A DNA stretch of 64,000 nucleotides from Gp1-AA122 sp036378535 (GCA_036378535.1 DASUWH010000050.1:43902-107901); one strand, 5' to 3'. Counted from the stretch's first letter, positions 1 through 9,310 are shown. Notes: generated from the sequence alone by a model not told the origin. Program-made: numbers and translations.

Positions 1-1
1 G

Positions 2-319
2 AATCTGTCCAGCCGGGCGCAGGTAAAGAGCGTGTTCGGGGAACCCATCCATGCCGAAGGCAAAACGATCATCCCGGTCGCCAAGATCGCCTACGGTTTT
101 GGCGCAGGAGCAGGAACGGGTGGCGTCGGCGATACGAGTGCGCGCGGGGAAGGCGGAGGTGGCGGGGGCGGGATCCGCGCCGTGCCAGTCGGAGTCATCG
201 AGGTCGCCGCGAACCAGCCCACACGCTTCGTGCCTATCACAGACCGCAAAAAATTAGGGGCGGCAGCTATGGTCGGGATCTTTGTTGGCATGTGGCTGGG
301 ATGGCGGAGGAGAAGGTGA
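2..319 (+). CDS. GerW/YtfJ-family protein, 3' end
   Basis: The 5' end lies outside the window; the frame is open from base 2. The visible 105 residues hold a conserved stretch around FGEPIHAEGKTIIPVAKIAYGFG, followed by a glycine-rich segment (about residues 38-60), a valine-rich strand and a C-terminal hydrophobic helix ending in WRRRR. This matches the GerW (sporulation protein YtfJ) family, which also occurs in non-sporulating bacteria, where its role is unknown. The C-terminal helix with a basic end suggests a membrane anchor. No sporulation genes are nearby, so a spore function should not be inferred. Confidence 0.8.
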   Translation, partial: NLSSRAQVKSVFGEPIHAEGKTIIPVAKIAYGFGAGAGTGGVGDTSARGEGGGGGGGIRAVPVGVIEVAANQPTRFVPITDRKKLGAAAMVGIFVGMWLGWRRRR

Positions 320-414
320 GTAGTGGCTTCCTTGAAGGCGCCTCTCGAAGACGCCAGCACTCAGGCCAAAACCGAGATTCCTCGCTTTGCTCGGGACGAC
401 AAAACTTATTAAAG

Positions 415-1617
415 TTATCTCCCGACGGCCAACATGCAGGTGATGTCGTCGTGTTGGGGTGTGGTTCCCACGAACAAGTCCAGATCGACCATGACCCGGC
501 TGAGGAGCTTGGCAGGGGCTGTGGTCACACCAGCGTTCAGGACCGAGAGTAGACGGTTCTCTCCGTATTCCTCATCTACCGCGTTGACTGCCTCTACCAC
601 GCCATCCGTAAAAACGACCAGCCAATCGTTGGTTTCCAGCGAGGTGCTGCCGGTTTGATAGGCGCCGCCTTCCTGAATTCCGAGGGGTAGTCCACCCGCT
701 TCTAACCGCTCAATAGATCCGGAACCATGGCGCAGGATGGGTGCGTTGTGTCCGGCGTTGATGTAGGTCAGCACACGGGAATGCGGATCGTATTCGGCGA
801 GAAAAGCAGTCGTGAAGCGCAGTCCACTTTGACTGTTCGTGCACACATAATGATTCATGCGGCTGACCAGATCGCCCAGAGAACATGGTGTTGCCGAGAG
901 CGTTTTCAAGCTGGCCTGGAAGGTCGCCATCAGGAGGGCGGCGGGTATGCTCTTGCCGGCGACATCGGCCACGGCCAGCAGATAGGTTTGATTGGCGCCT
1001 TCTGCCTGGATCCGGGGAAAAACATCGTAGTAATCGCCGGCTACCGTGTTAGCCGGGCGCGTGGCGAAGGCAATCTCCAGGCCCGGAATTGACGGCGGAT
1101 TCAGCGGCAGCAGCCACATCTGAATTTCGCGGGCAATCTGCAGATCGCGTTTCATCACCACCCGATCGGCGACTTCCAGGATCAGCAACACGAACATCAG
1201 CAATCCGCCCCAGAGACGCAGGTCGAAACCGACCATGTGTGTGCCGTCCTTGGTGGTCCACTGCAATTCAGGGTTGAACACAATCATCAGCAGAGCCACG
1301 AGCAACAGAACACGGCGCGCCGGAGAAAGCTTCTCCAGGATCGCCCAGAAGAATTGCTTGCTGATTTCCCACCAGTGACGGCCGCGGCGTATGCCTTCTT
1401 TGCGGCTGGGATCGATACCGTGGGCGTAGAGACGATAGCTGGCCCGGGCGTCGGCCTGGAACTGTGACCAGAGTTGGTTGAGTTCCAGACCATCGGTTAC
1501 GCGCCGCCAGAACTCCGCAGCCCGGATCCGGAGGCTCGGATGCACCGGCGGCGGAGTGGCTAGCGGGGGGATACTGGCGGACACGGGAATAATTATACGT
1601 AGCCACCGTCGGAGCAA
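415..1617 (-). CDS. PP2C-type (SpoIIE/RsbU) serine phosphatase, membrane-anchored
   Basis: A 400-residue protein. Residues 1-100 are a poorly conserved N-terminal region, two hydrophobic helices lie at about 101-114 and 135-150, and the SpoIIE/PP2C catalytic domain fills about 155-400. Metal-binding signatures are visible: AGDYYD (194-199), ADVAGKS (217-223), NAGHN (287-291), FTDGVVEA (336-343) and QHDDIT (388-393). In the RsbU/SpoIIE family such enzymes dephosphorylate anti-sigma-factor antagonists. No STAS or RsbW-like partner is encoded in the window, so the substrate is unknown. The gene is divergent from the receiver-like gene at 1813. Confidence 0.9.
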   Translation of the reverse strand: MLRRWLRIIIPVSASIPPLATPPPVHPSLRIRAAEFWRRVTDGLELNQLWSQFQADARASYRLYAHGIDPSRKEGIRRGRHWWEISKQFFWAILEKLSPARRVLLLVALLMIVFNPELQWTTKDGTHMVGFDLRLWGGLLMFVLLILEVADRVVMKRDLQIAREIQMWLLPLNPPSIPGLEIAFATRPANTVAGDYYDVFPRIQAEGANQTYLLAVADVAGKSIPAALLMATFQASLKTLSATPCSLGDLVSRMNHYVCTNSQSGLRFTTAFLAEYDPHSRVLTYINAGHNAPILRHGSGSIERLEAGGLPLGIQEGGAYQTGSTSLETNDWLVVFTDGVVEAVNAVDEEYGENRLLSVLNAGVTTAPAKLLSRVMVDLDLFVGTTPQHDDITCMLAVGR

Positions 1618-1812
1618 CGGTTTTCGCCATTTTTCGGATTCGTGGCCCGGGAAATCTACTAGTGACCGCGTCTGTAGCGAGCACGGAGGTCGTCCCTCGC
1701 GGCTGCCGTGTAATCGAGATTTGCAGAACGTAAGCTATCGGACAGACACTCTGCCCTAATATTCTGCTACATTCCTAGCAACCCTGTTGATCGCGGACCA
1801 TTCGCTCAAACT

Positions 1813-2202
1813 ATGGCACGAATTCTATCGGTTTCGTACGATAATCCACTTCTGCGCACCCGCCATATGTTGCTGGAAACCCAGGGTCACGAAGTCGTCT
1901 CTTCCTTGGGCTTTATTGAGAGTCTTAAACATTGCCACGAGGGGAACTTCGACTTATTCCTCCTGGGCCACTCCATCCCCCATTCCGACAAACTGCAATT
2001 GGCGAAGACGTTCCGCGAGGAGTGCCCGGCGCCTATCATCTCGCTTCGGCGTAATGCAGGAGAGGAACCGGTAGATGGAGCCGATTACCACATCGAACCC
2101 GATCCCGAACCGCTGTTGGAACTGGTACACAAGGTTCTCGACCGGACACAATCCTCCAACCAATCCGGGCTCCGGCTAAATACCCGCAAGCCCAAGAAGT
2201 GA
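1813..2202 (+). CDS. Degenerate receiver-domain protein (no phospho-acceptor Asp)
   Basis: A 129-residue protein whose pattern follows a CheY-like receiver: a first strand ARILSVS, an LLETQGHEV helix-strand unit, FDLFLLGHSIP where a receiver has the phosphorylated Asp, APIISLR, and a DYHIEPDPEP segment. Gly52 stands where the phospho-accepting Asp should be, Glu95 replaces the conserved Lys, and the N-terminal acidic pair is reduced to one Asp. It is therefore probably a pseudo-receiver that works by protein contacts. It is a single-domain protein with a basic tail (about 115-129). It starts at ATG; no output domain is present. Confidence 0.75.
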   Translation: MARILSVSYDNPLLRTRHMLLETQGHEVVSSLGFIESLKHCHEGNFDLFLLGHSIPHSDKLQLAKTFREECPAPIISLRRNAGEEPVDGADYHIEPDPEPLLELVHKVLDRTQSSNQSGLRLNTRKPKK

Positions 2203-2207
2203 GGGGG

Positions 2208-3275
2208 TCATTCCTGGCTTATTTTTCTGGCGATCCACTCCCCCACCGCTTTGGTTCCCAAGGTCCCGCCGATATCGGCGCTAGTTTTCTTTTGGAGAAT
2301 GGCTTCGAGAACTGCGGCTTCCATCCGTTCCGCCTCGGAGGTGAGCCCCAGATGCCACAACATCATGGCCGCGGTGAGAATCGCGCCCATAGGATTAGCC
2401 AGATCTTTTCCGGCGATGGGGGGCGCCGATCCGTGCACGGGCTCGAACATCGCAGTCTTACCAGGATGGATGTTCCCGCTGGCCGCCATACCCAGACCAC
2501 CCTGCAGCCCGGCCGCGAGGTCGGTAATGATATCGCCGAACATGTTATTGGTGACGATCACGTCGAACTGGCGCGGATCGCGCACCATCTGCATGCAGAG
2601 CGCGTCGACGTACATGTGCGCAGTCTCGAACTGGGGATAGGCGCGGCTTACCTCTTTAAAGGTGCGTTGCCACAGGCCGCCGGCATGCGTCATGGCATTC
2701 GACTTATCGCACATGAGCACGCGCTTACGGGCGCTGCCATCCTGTTTCTTATTCTTTGCCGCATACTCGAAGGCGTATCGAATTACCCGCTCAACGCCCT
2801 TGCGAGTATTGACGTCCTCCTGAACGGCAATCTCGTCCGCAGTTCCCTGTTTGAAGACCCCTCCCAAATCTCCGTACACGCCCTCGGTATTTTCGCGAAT
2901 GACTACAAAGTCGACGTCCTTGGGCTCAATCTCTTTCAGCGGGCACAAGGAGGAATGTAGCAGGCGCACGGGCCGGACATTGGCGTAGAGATCCATCTTG
3001 AAGCGCATGCCCAGCAGGATTTCCTTGGCATGAACATTGCTGCTGATTCGTGGATCGCCGAAAGCGCCCGCCAGGATGGCATCGAAGTCGCGCTCCAGCA
3101 TGGAGAAGCCGTCCGCCGGAACGGTGGTCCCGTCCCTAAGATAACGGTCGGCGCCCCAGTCGAATTCGATGAACTCGACGGCCACTCCCGTCGCTTGCAT
3201 TGCCTGGACGGCTTGCGGGACGACTTCCCGCCCAATGCCGTCTCCCGGGATAACTGCGATGCGCTTCTTGCTCAC
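2208..3275 (-). CDS. Isocitrate/isopropylmalate dehydrogenase family protein
   Basis: A 355-residue NAD(P)-dependent beta-decarboxylating dehydrogenase, of usual length for the LeuB/ICDH superfamily. Visible landmarks are GDGIGREV (11-18), the substrate loop RFKMDLYANVRPVR (91-104), RENTEGVYGD (127-136), CDKSN with the catalytic Lys191, YVDA (222-225), MFGDIITDL (245-253) with metal-binding Asp residues, and the nucleotide loop FEPVHGSAP (277-285). The REN motif resembles isocitrate, homoisocitrate and tartrate enzymes more than classical LeuB, so substrate assignment is open. No other leucine or TCA genes lie next to it. It faces the receiver-like gene convergently, five bases apart. Confidence 0.85.
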   Translation of the reverse strand: MSKKRIAVIPGDGIGREVVPQAVQAMQATGVAVEFIEFDWGADRYLRDGTTVPADGFSMLERDFDAILAGAFGDPRISSNVHAKEILLGMRFKMDLYANVRPVRLLHSSLCPLKEIEPKDVDFVVIRENTEGVYGDLGGVFKQGTADEIAVQEDVNTRKGVERVIRYAFEYAAKNKKQDGSARKRVLMCDKSNAMTHAGGLWQRTFKEVSRAYPQFETAHMYVDALCMQMVRDPRQFDVIVTNNMFGDIITDLAAGLQGGLGMAASGNIHPGKTAMFEPVHGSAPPIAGKDLANPMGAILTAAMMLWHLGLTSEAERMEAAVLEAILQKKTSADIGGTLGTKAVGEWIARKISQE

Positions 3276-3345
3276 GGCAGCTTAACTTAGCACACCGCCA
3301 CGGTCAGATGCCTCCGCCTGACCTCCGCTATAATCAAGGGTTAGC

Positions 3346-4425
3346 ATGTCGACCACGGAACTCACCGAGAAGAGGATGGCCTCGCGCCGGGAACGATACC
3401 ATGGCGCCGAGACGGTAGCCGTATATTCGGATACCGCGCAGGAGTTCCAGGCCTTGCTGAGTGGAGTTGGTGTTTACGGCCTGGCCTGGCGTGCCAAGCT
3501 GCTGGTCACCGGCAGAGATCGCGTGCGCTGGCTCAATGGCATGATCACCAACAATGTCCGCGATCTACCCGTGGGACACGGCGTATACAGTTTCGTGCTG
3601 ACGCCTCAGGGACGAATCCTGGGTGATCTGTATACCTACAATCGCGGCGACTTCCTGGTGCTGGATACGGATCAATCGCAGGTCGAGAACCTGGTTGCGC
3701 TTCTGCGGCGGTACATCATCATGGATAAGGTTGAAATCGCCGATGCTGCCGACAAGTTGAGCGCGCTCGGCGTGGCGGGCCCGAGTTCACGCGAATTGCT
3801 GGGCAGGTTGGGCATAAGTCTCCAAGAGATGACGCCGCTGCAAGTCGTGGACACGACCTGGGGTGGGATTCAGACGAGCATCGTTCGCGGCGATCTGCCC
3901 GAGTCCGAATCGTACGAAGTCTGGCTGGACCCAGCGAATGTGAGTCGTCTGTGGCAGGAACTGATCAATGCGGGCGCGCATCCTGTCGGATCGAATGCCC
4001 TGGAACTGCTCAGAATCGCGAATGGAGTTCCTTGCTACGGGCAGGACATTCGTGAGCGCGACCTGCCGCAGGAAACTGAGCAGAGCCGTGCCCTGAACTA
4101 CATCAAGGGCTGTTACATCGGGCAGGAGATTGTCGAGCGCATACGTTCCCGTGGCGCAGTGCATCGAAAGTTTACCGGCTTCAGAATTGAGGGCCCTCTG
4201 CCGCCGGCGGGTAGCAAGGCCCAGGTCGAGGGAAAGGACATCGCGGAGATTACGAGCACTGCGTCTTTGCCGGTCGGAAACGGCAACCTGGGGGTTGCCC
4301 TGGGTTACGTGCGCCGCGAGGCGCTTGATCCGGCAACGCAGATTGACATCGGCGACACCAAAGCAATAGTCGCCGATCTTCCCTTCAAAGACGTATTCGC
4401 CTCCCTGGGAGGCGCAGCAAAATGA
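3346..4425 (+). CDS. ygfZ: YgfZ/GcvT-like folate-binding protein
   Basis: A 359-residue protein of the YgfZ/GcvT family, whose members bind tetrahydrofolate and help assemble or repair certain iron-sulfur enzymes such as MiaB. The diagnostic YgfZ signature KGCYIGQE lies at residues 254-261 with the key Cys256, preceded by the LTPQGRILGDLY segment (about 85-96) typical of the folate-binding fold. The first about 30 residues are extra relative to E. coli YgfZ. The DUF1844 gene follows 22 bases downstream on the same strand. A MiaB-like enzyme (MtaB) is encoded elsewhere in the window at 59389. Confidence 0.9.
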   Translation: MSTTELTEKRMASRRERYHGAETVAVYSDTAQEFQALLSGVGVYGLAWRAKLLVTGRDRVRWLNGMITNNVRDLPVGHGVYSFVLTPQGRILGDLYTYNRGDFLVLDTDQSQVENLVALLRRYIIMDKVEIADAADKLSALGVAGPSSRELLGRLGISLQEMTPLQVVDTTWGGIQTSIVRGDLPESESYEVWLDPANVSRLWQELINAGAHPVGSNALELLRIANGVPCYGQDIRERDLPQETEQSRALNYIKGCYIGQEIVERIRSRGAVHRKFTGFRIEGPLPPAGSKAQVEGKDIAEITSTASLPVGNGNLGVALGYVRREALDPATQIDIGDTKAIVADLPFKDVFASLGGAAK

Positions 4426-4447
4426 CTGAGCATTCCGAGAATTGAGT

Positions 4448-5020
4448 ATGGCAGACAAGAAAGACACCGGTTTTACAGTAACCGATCGACGCCTCTTCAC
4501 CGCGGAAGGTGACCTGCGCCGCGACGTGGAAGAGGAACAGGAACGAATCGCCACTCCGGGGCAAACACCTGCCCAGGGGAAGGAACCCCCCGCTGCACCG
4601 GAAACAACGGAGCGCGAGGAGATGCCTGCTCCCCCGACGGTCGCCGAACAACAGGCGCAGAAAGATGCCTATCAGCAATCCTCAAAGGAGTTGGACCAGC
4701 GCGTCGAACTCGGCGGACATTCCGCCAAAGATCTGGAAATGACGTTCGAGCGCTTTCTGGCCTCTTTGTATATGAGCGCGATGCTGCAACTGGGACTCAT
4801 GCACGAGGAAGGCGGCCAGCCGCGGATCGATTTGATCGGGGCGCGTCAGACGATCGATACCATTGGTTTACTCGCCGAAAAGACGAAGGGCAACCTGAGT
4901 GCGAGGGAAGAAGGTTTTCTGCAAAATTCTCTCTACGAACTGCGTATGGCTTACGTTGAGGTGACGAACTCGCTCGCGCGTCCTCCGCAAGCGCCCCCAG
5001 GCACACCCAAAGCTCGATGA
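4448..5020 (+). CDS. DUF1844 domain protein
   Basis: A 190-residue protein with two parts. The first about 95 residues are hydrophilic, rich in Glu, Pro and Ala, and probably disordered. The second half (about 95-180) matches DUF1844: TFERFLASLYMSAMLQLGL, then a GARQTIDTIGLLAEKTKGNL helix unit and a C-terminal LRMAYVEV helix. The family is widespread in Acidobacteriota and Deltaproteobacteria with no known function. ATG at 4448 is preferred over the in-frame TTG at 4442. The stop overlaps the start of the next gene by ATGA, which implies translational coupling with the hydrolase. Confidence 0.85.
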   Translation: MADKKDTGFTVTDRRLFTAEGDLRRDVEEEQERIATPGQTPAQGKEPPAAPETTEREEMPAPPTVAEQQAQKDAYQQSSKELDQRVELGGHSAKDLEMTFERFLASLYMSAMLQLGLMHEEGGQPRIDLIGARQTIDTIGLLAEKTKGNLSAREEGFLQNSLYELRMAYVEVTNSLARPPQAPPGTPKAR

Positions 5021-5787
5021 AAGCTACGCTCACGGTGCTGGGCAGCGGTACTTCGATGGGCGTGCCCACCATCGGCTGCGAGTGCGCTGTGTGCCACTCG
5101 CCCGACCCGCATGACCGCCGCACGCGGCCGTCGATCATGGTCGAGTACGATGGCCGGCTGATCCTGATCGACACCACCCCCGATTTTCGCGAGCAGGCAA
5201 TCCGCGAAGGCATTGACCGTGTCGACGCCGTGCTCTACACCCATACGCACGCCGATCACATACTGGGAATCGACGATCTGCGTCCCTTGAGTTTTCACCG
5301 TCCAGGGAGGATTCCACTCTATGCCCGCCCCGAAGCCGCTGAATTCCTGCGCACCATGTTCCGCTACATTTTCGATGCTGACTACAAATTCGGCGGCATT
5401 GCCCGGGTGGAACTCAAGCCCATCGACGGAGCGATCGAATTATTTGGCGCCCGCTTTGAGCCGGTTGCGGTTATCCATGGAGAAACCGAGATTTACGGAT
5501 TTCGCTTCGGATCGGCGGCGTACCTGACCGATTTCAGCGACGTGCCGGAGTCGTCCCTCCAACGACTCCAGAATCTGGACATTCTTTTTCTCGATGCTCT
5601 ACGGCACAAGCCGCACCCGACGCACTCCACGGTCGAGAACTCTTTGCGAATCGTTGATGAATTGCGGCCGAAGCGGGCGTTCTTCACGCATATCTGTCAC
5701 GATCTGCCGCACGAGGCCACGAACGCCACTCTGCCGCCCAACGTGCGCCTCTCGTATGACGGCATGAAGCTGGAATTCGAGATCTGA
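5017..5787 (+). CDS. Metallo-beta-lactamase-fold hydrolase, PhnP-like
   Basis: A 256-residue protein. It opens with LGSGTSMGVPTIGCECAVC, a Gly/Cys-rich N-terminus typical of the PhnP and tRNase Z-like branch. The zinc-binding motif THTHADH lies at 75-81, and later histidines occur in FTHICHDLPHE near the C-terminus. PhnP enzymes cleave cyclic phosphodiesters such as ribose 1,2-cyclic phosphate. No phosphonate-lyase genes are nearby, so the name states fold and branch, not the substrate. Its ATG overlaps the stop codon of the DUF1844 gene. Confidence 0.88.
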   Translation: MKATLTVLGSGTSMGVPTIGCECAVCHSPDPHDRRTRPSIMVEYDGRLILIDTTPDFREQAIREGIDRVDAVLYTHTHADHILGIDDLRPLSFHRPGRIPLYARPEAAEFLRTMFRYIFDADYKFGGIARVELKPIDGAIELFGARFEPVAVIHGETEIYGFRFGSAAYLTDFSDVPESSLQRLQNLDILFLDALRHKPHPTHSTVENSLRIVDELRPKRAFFTHICHDLPHEATNATLPPNVRLSYDGMKLEFEI

Positions 5788-5869
5788 GGGTCAGAACAGT
5801 TGGGACCGGGCGCGTTGCGAGTAGGAATGAGTCATGTTGCGTGTCGCCTTCGGCTGACACCAAATTCCG

Positions 5870-6859
5870 ATGAAGCTGTTGCATAAAATTGGCGATATCC
5901 CTTCCGAGTTTGGACCGACCGTCGTCAGTGTCGGCAACTTCGACGGCGTTCATGTTGCGCATGCGCATGTACTCGGAGAGATGATTACCCGCGCGCGCCA
6001 GAAGAACGCCAAAGCCGTGGCGGTAACCTTTGAACCGCATCCCATTCGCATTTTGCGCCCCGACAGTCCCTTTAAGTTACTCACGCCCACGCCCGAGAAG
6101 GTTCGACTGCTGCAGCAGACCGGGATCGATGCCGTTCTACTGCTGCCTTTCACCCGCGACCTGTCGTTGATGACGCCTCATCAGTTTGCGCACAAAATTT
6201 TGAAGCAGGCGTTGAGGGCAATCGAAGTCCACGAGGGCTACAACTTCCATTTCGGACATAAAGCGGCCGGAGATGTGAGCATGCTGGCGGATTTCGGGCG
6301 TGAAATGGGATTCGAAGTCACGACCTATCCTGAGATGAAAGTTCGCGGGGAACCGGTGTCCAGCAGCCATATCCGGAAATTGGTTGCTGCCGGTCGTGTT
6401 GCCCGCGCACGCCATTTACTGGGCAGGCCGTTCGGCATTCTGTCCACGGCTGGCAGGGGCCGGGGTTATGGCTCCAAATACACGGTGCCAACGATCAATT
6501 TGAGCCGGTACGAAGAATTGGTGCCGTACGATGGTGTCTATATCACCCGGACGCGGGTCGGATCGGAATCTTTTGATTCGGTAACGAATGTCGGCAAGCG
6601 GCCGACTTTTGGCGAGGAGTCGTTTGCCATCGAAACCCACCTGCTCAATTTTCATCCCATTGAACTGCGTCCGGAGACCGAGGTCGAACTCTTCTTCCTC
6701 AATCGCCTGCGCGATGAGATCAAGTTTCCCTCGGTGGAAGCGCTGCGCGAGCAGATCGCGAAAGATGTTAAGAAGGCCAGAAGATATTTCCATTTGCGGA
6801 GCCGGCAGGAACAGAAGGGGCCTAAAGCCCTCGATCGATCTCCCATTACGCAGCCGTAA
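5870..6859 (+). CDS. ribF: Bifunctional riboflavin kinase/FAD synthetase
   Basis: A 329-residue two-domain enzyme that phosphorylates riboflavin to FMN and adenylylates FMN to FAD. The N-terminal nucleotidyltransferase domain (about 1-165) contains SVGNFDGVHVAHAHVL, where the usual GH of the HxGH-like motif reads AH, a small deviation. It also has FEPHP (about 50-54) and SSSHIRKLV. The flavokinase domain (about 180-305) shows GRPFGI, GYGSKYTVPTINL, the YDGVYITR strand, NVGKRPTF and IETHLLNF. Length and order are normal for the family. The C-terminal about 25 residues are basic and not conserved. Confidence 0.95.
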   Translation: MKLLHKIGDIPSEFGPTVVSVGNFDGVHVAHAHVLGEMITRARQKNAKAVAVTFEPHPIRILRPDSPFKLLTPTPEKVRLLQQTGIDAVLLLPFTRDLSLMTPHQFAHKILKQALRAIEVHEGYNFHFGHKAAGDVSMLADFGREMGFEVTTYPEMKVRGEPVSSSHIRKLVAAGRVARARHLLGRPFGILSTAGRGRGYGSKYTVPTINLSRYEELVPYDGVYITRTRVGSESFDSVTNVGKRPTFGEESFAIETHLLNFHPIELRPETEVELFFLNRLRDEIKFPSVEALREQIAKDVKKARRYFHLRSRQEQKGPKALDRSPITQP

Positions 6860-6981
6860 AGGGCCACTCTGCCATTTAAGCCAGTGAACAGCCGCTGGCC
6901 TGAGCGCAAAAGAGACGTAGCCAGCTGCGTTTCTACAGAACAGCCTGGCCCCCGCAGTTTTCCTGATACAATCGCGGCCCG

Positions 6982-8253
6982 ATGGCGAGCGTCCCTGGCC
7001 TGAAATCCGCTGTAATCACCCCCGCGCAGCGTCGAACATTAATTGCTGCTGCACTTGGCTGGATGCTCGACGCATTCGACGCCATGCTTTATGCGCTGGT
7101 GCTGACGCACATCATGCGCGACCTGGGGATGAGCAAGGCTATGGGCGGACTGCTCAACACGCTTACCCTGCTCGCGTCGGGGATCGGCGGCGTCAGTTTT
7201 GGTTTCATTGCCGACCGCATTGGGCGGAAACGCGCGCTGATGCTCAGCATATTGACCTATTCCCTGTGCTCGTTTGCATGCGGGCTTTCCCGGTCGGTGC
7301 TGATGCTGGCGGTATTTCGATTTGTTCTCGGCCTGGGGATGGGCGGGGAGTGGAATACTGGGGCCACGCTGGTGGCCGAAACCTGGCCCACCGAGCTGCG
7401 CGCCAAGGCCATCGCCGTCGTGCAAAGCTCATGGGCTATCGGATACGCGCTGGCTGCGGTGGTAGCCGGAATCGTATTGCATTATGCCGACTGGCGCATG
7501 GCGTTCTTCGTCGGCGTCCTGCCTGCTCTGGCGGTCTTCTGGATTCAGAAGGGCGTGCCGGAATCGGAGATGTGGATCGAACACCACCGGCTTGCCGAGG
7601 AATCGCAGCGCGTCGCTGCAGCTCAGCAAAAATACGAGCGCGACAGCTTCGCGCGAATCTTCCAGCCTCCGCTCCTGAAGCCGACCTTTACCCTGTTGTT
7701 CCTGAACTTTTTCGGGATGTTTGCCTGGTGGGGCCTGTTTACCTGGATACCGCCGTATCTCTCGTTGCCCGTCGAGCAGGGCGGACGGGGCTTTGGTGTC
7801 ATGGGGACAACGACACTGCTGGTTGTTCTGAATCTGGCGGGGATGCTGCCCGGTTATGCCAGCTTCGGCTGGGTCGCCGATCAGATCGGCCGCAGACGAT
7901 CGTTCATCCTATATACGCTCGCAGCAGCCGCGACCGTGCCCCTCTATGCATTGGCAAGAAGCCCTGGTGCGCTTCTGTTTTTGGGTACAGTGGTGGCATT
8001 TTTTGGGACGGGATTCTTCTCCGGATCGGGAATTGTGGGTAGCGAAATTTTCCCTACGCGCGTGCGCGCCCGAGCCCTCGGATTTACCTATAACGGAGCC
8101 CGCGCCATGAGTTCCGTAGCGCCCTTCGTCATCGGGCGAGTGGGACAGACCAAAGGATTGGGCTGGGCGTTTTATCTATGCGCGGGGTCGTTCTTTTTGG
8201 CGGCACTGGCAGCGACGCAGCTGCCGGAAACGAAGGGAAAGCATCTGGACTAG
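6982..8253 (+). CDS. MFS transporter (organic acid/H+ symporter type)
   Basis: A 423-residue protein with about 12 hydrophobic segments. The first helix GWMLDAFDAMLYALVL carries acidic residues as in the sialate/aromatic-acid:H+ symporter branches. The loop between helices 2 and 3 has the MFS signature GFIADRIGRKRAL, repeated in the second half as GWVADQIGRRRSF. The helix-4 region FRFVLGLGMGGEW also fits that branch. The substrate cannot be read from sequence. A 47-base palindromic repeat separates it from the convergent EamA gene. Confidence 0.9.
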   Translation: MASVPGLKSAVITPAQRRTLIAAALGWMLDAFDAMLYALVLTHIMRDLGMSKAMGGLLNTLTLLASGIGGVSFGFIADRIGRKRALMLSILTYSLCSFACGLSRSVLMLAVFRFVLGLGMGGEWNTGATLVAETWPTELRAKAIAVVQSSWAIGYALAAVVAGIVLHYADWRMAFFVGVLPALAVFWIQKGVPESEMWIEHHRLAEESQRVAAAQQKYERDSFARIFQPPLLKPTFTLLFLNFFGMFAWWGLFTWIPPYLSLPVEQGGRGFGVMGTTTLLVVLNLAGMLPGYASFGWVADQIGRRRSFILYTLAAAATVPLYALARSPGALLFLGTVVAFFGTGFFSGSGIVGSEIFPTRVRARALGFTYNGARAMSSVAPFVIGRVGQTKGLGWAFYLCAGSFFLAALAATQLPETKGKHLD

Positions 8254-8254
8254 C

Positions 8255-8301
8255 GCCGAGCCTCGCTCGGCCGGACAGGTGAGGGCACCTGTCCCTACGT
8301 G
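8255..8301. repeat. Palindromic repeat, 'GCCGAGC...CCTACGTG' family
   Basis: Two adjoining hairpins lie here: GCCGAG-CCT-CGCTCGGC, then GGACAGGTG-AGGG-CACCTGTCC, followed by CTACGTG. It lies between two convergent genes and could act as a bidirectional terminator. Related copies are at 53390-53503, 60911-60939 and 62567-62620. Confidence 0.75.
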
Positions 8302-8353
8302 ATTTGTGACAGAAGACCAGCCCTCGTCTGGCGAACCTGCTCAATTTGCCAAA

Positions 8354-9310
8354 CTACTCGATCGGTTCGACGATCGCGACCTCTTCCCTTCCTCCGCCCT
8401 CCGGCATTTGCACCAGAACAATCGCCGAGAGCACGATCAGTATGCCCACGATCTGCACGGGCCGCACCATCTCTCCCAGAAGAACGGCAGCCAGAATGAT
8501 CGAGAAAACCGGTTCCAGGCAACTGGTCACGATGGCGTTGGTCGGCAGCAGATGTTGCAATCCCGCAAAATAAAGTGAAAACGGCAGTAGCACCGAGGTC
8601 ATAGCAAATACAAAAAGGAACAGCCACTGGCCGCCGCTGTAATGAGCCGCCACGATCTTCCACGGTGGATTGACTACGATCCAGAACGCCGCCGCGCTCC
8701 CCAGCGCGTACAACAGAACTTTCCAGCGATCGTAGCGCGCCAGGAGGTCGTGGCCGCCTACGTTATAAAAAGCAAATGAAAATGATGCCAACACTGCCGC
8801 GATCAGCCCCAGGGCATTCACCTGGAAGCGTCCGCCACCAACCAATCCGATCACCAGGGCGCAGCCGACCACGGCCAGCACAACCGCCGCCACACGCGGC
8901 AGCGTAGCCTTCTGCCGCCCTCGCGCGGCCAGGTACAAGAGCACCCACGCGGGAGCGGTGTACTGGATGACGATGGCGATCGCGACGTTCGTTTTCTGAA
9001 TGGCCAGGTAATAAAGGTAATTCGAAGCGGCGACCCCCAGTATCCCCAGCACCACGGCCCGATAAAAGTCCGTCCTTGGCAGCGCCAGCGTTCGGCCTCG
9101 CGTCAGCAGCAATACCGGCAACAGCACCAACAATGAAAAACTGGTGCGCGCCTGCGCCAGGACGAGCGGATCAATCGGCGACAGGACCTCGCCGCCCGGC
9201 ATGGCGCGACCCGTAAACATGGCGCGGCCCATGGAGGCGGAGATCCCCCATAGAAACGTTGCCGTGGCGATGTAGAGATAGCCGCGAAGAGGATGGGATT
9301 TAGTCGGCAA
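8354..9310 (-). CDS. EamA/DMT-family transporter
   Basis: A 318-residue protein with about ten hydrophobic helices arranged as two EamA repeats (about 10-150 and 165-300). It begins with YLYIATATFLWGISASMGRAMF and shows the TSCLEPVFSIILAAVLLGE signature in the second repeat. Drug/metabolite transporters of this class export small metabolites; the substrate is not evident. The start is TTG at 9310, inside the last codons of the glutaredoxin gene, so the two overlap by 11 bases and are probably translationally coupled. The C-terminus is a short acidic tail. Confidence 0.88.
   Translation of the reverse strand: MPTKSHPLRGYLYIATATFLWGISASMGRAMFTGRAMPGGEVLSPIDPLVLAQARTSFSLLVLLPVLLLTRGRTLALPRTDFYRAVVLGILGVAASNYLYYLAIQKTNVAIAIVIQYTAPAWVLLYLAARGRQKATLPRVAAVVLAVVGCALVIGLVGGGRFQVNALGLIAAVLASFSFAFYNVGGHDLLARYDRWKVLLYALGSAAAFWIVVNPPWKIVAAHYSGGQWLFLFVFAMTSVLLPFSLYFAGLQHLLPTNAIVTSCLEPVFSIILAAVLLGEMVRPVQIVGILIVLSAIVLVQMPEGGGREEVAIVEPIE

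Noticed and set aside
3787..4554. 255-codon frame on the minus strand
   Set aside because: It overlaps ygfZ and the DUF1844 gene, both of which have clear family motifs.
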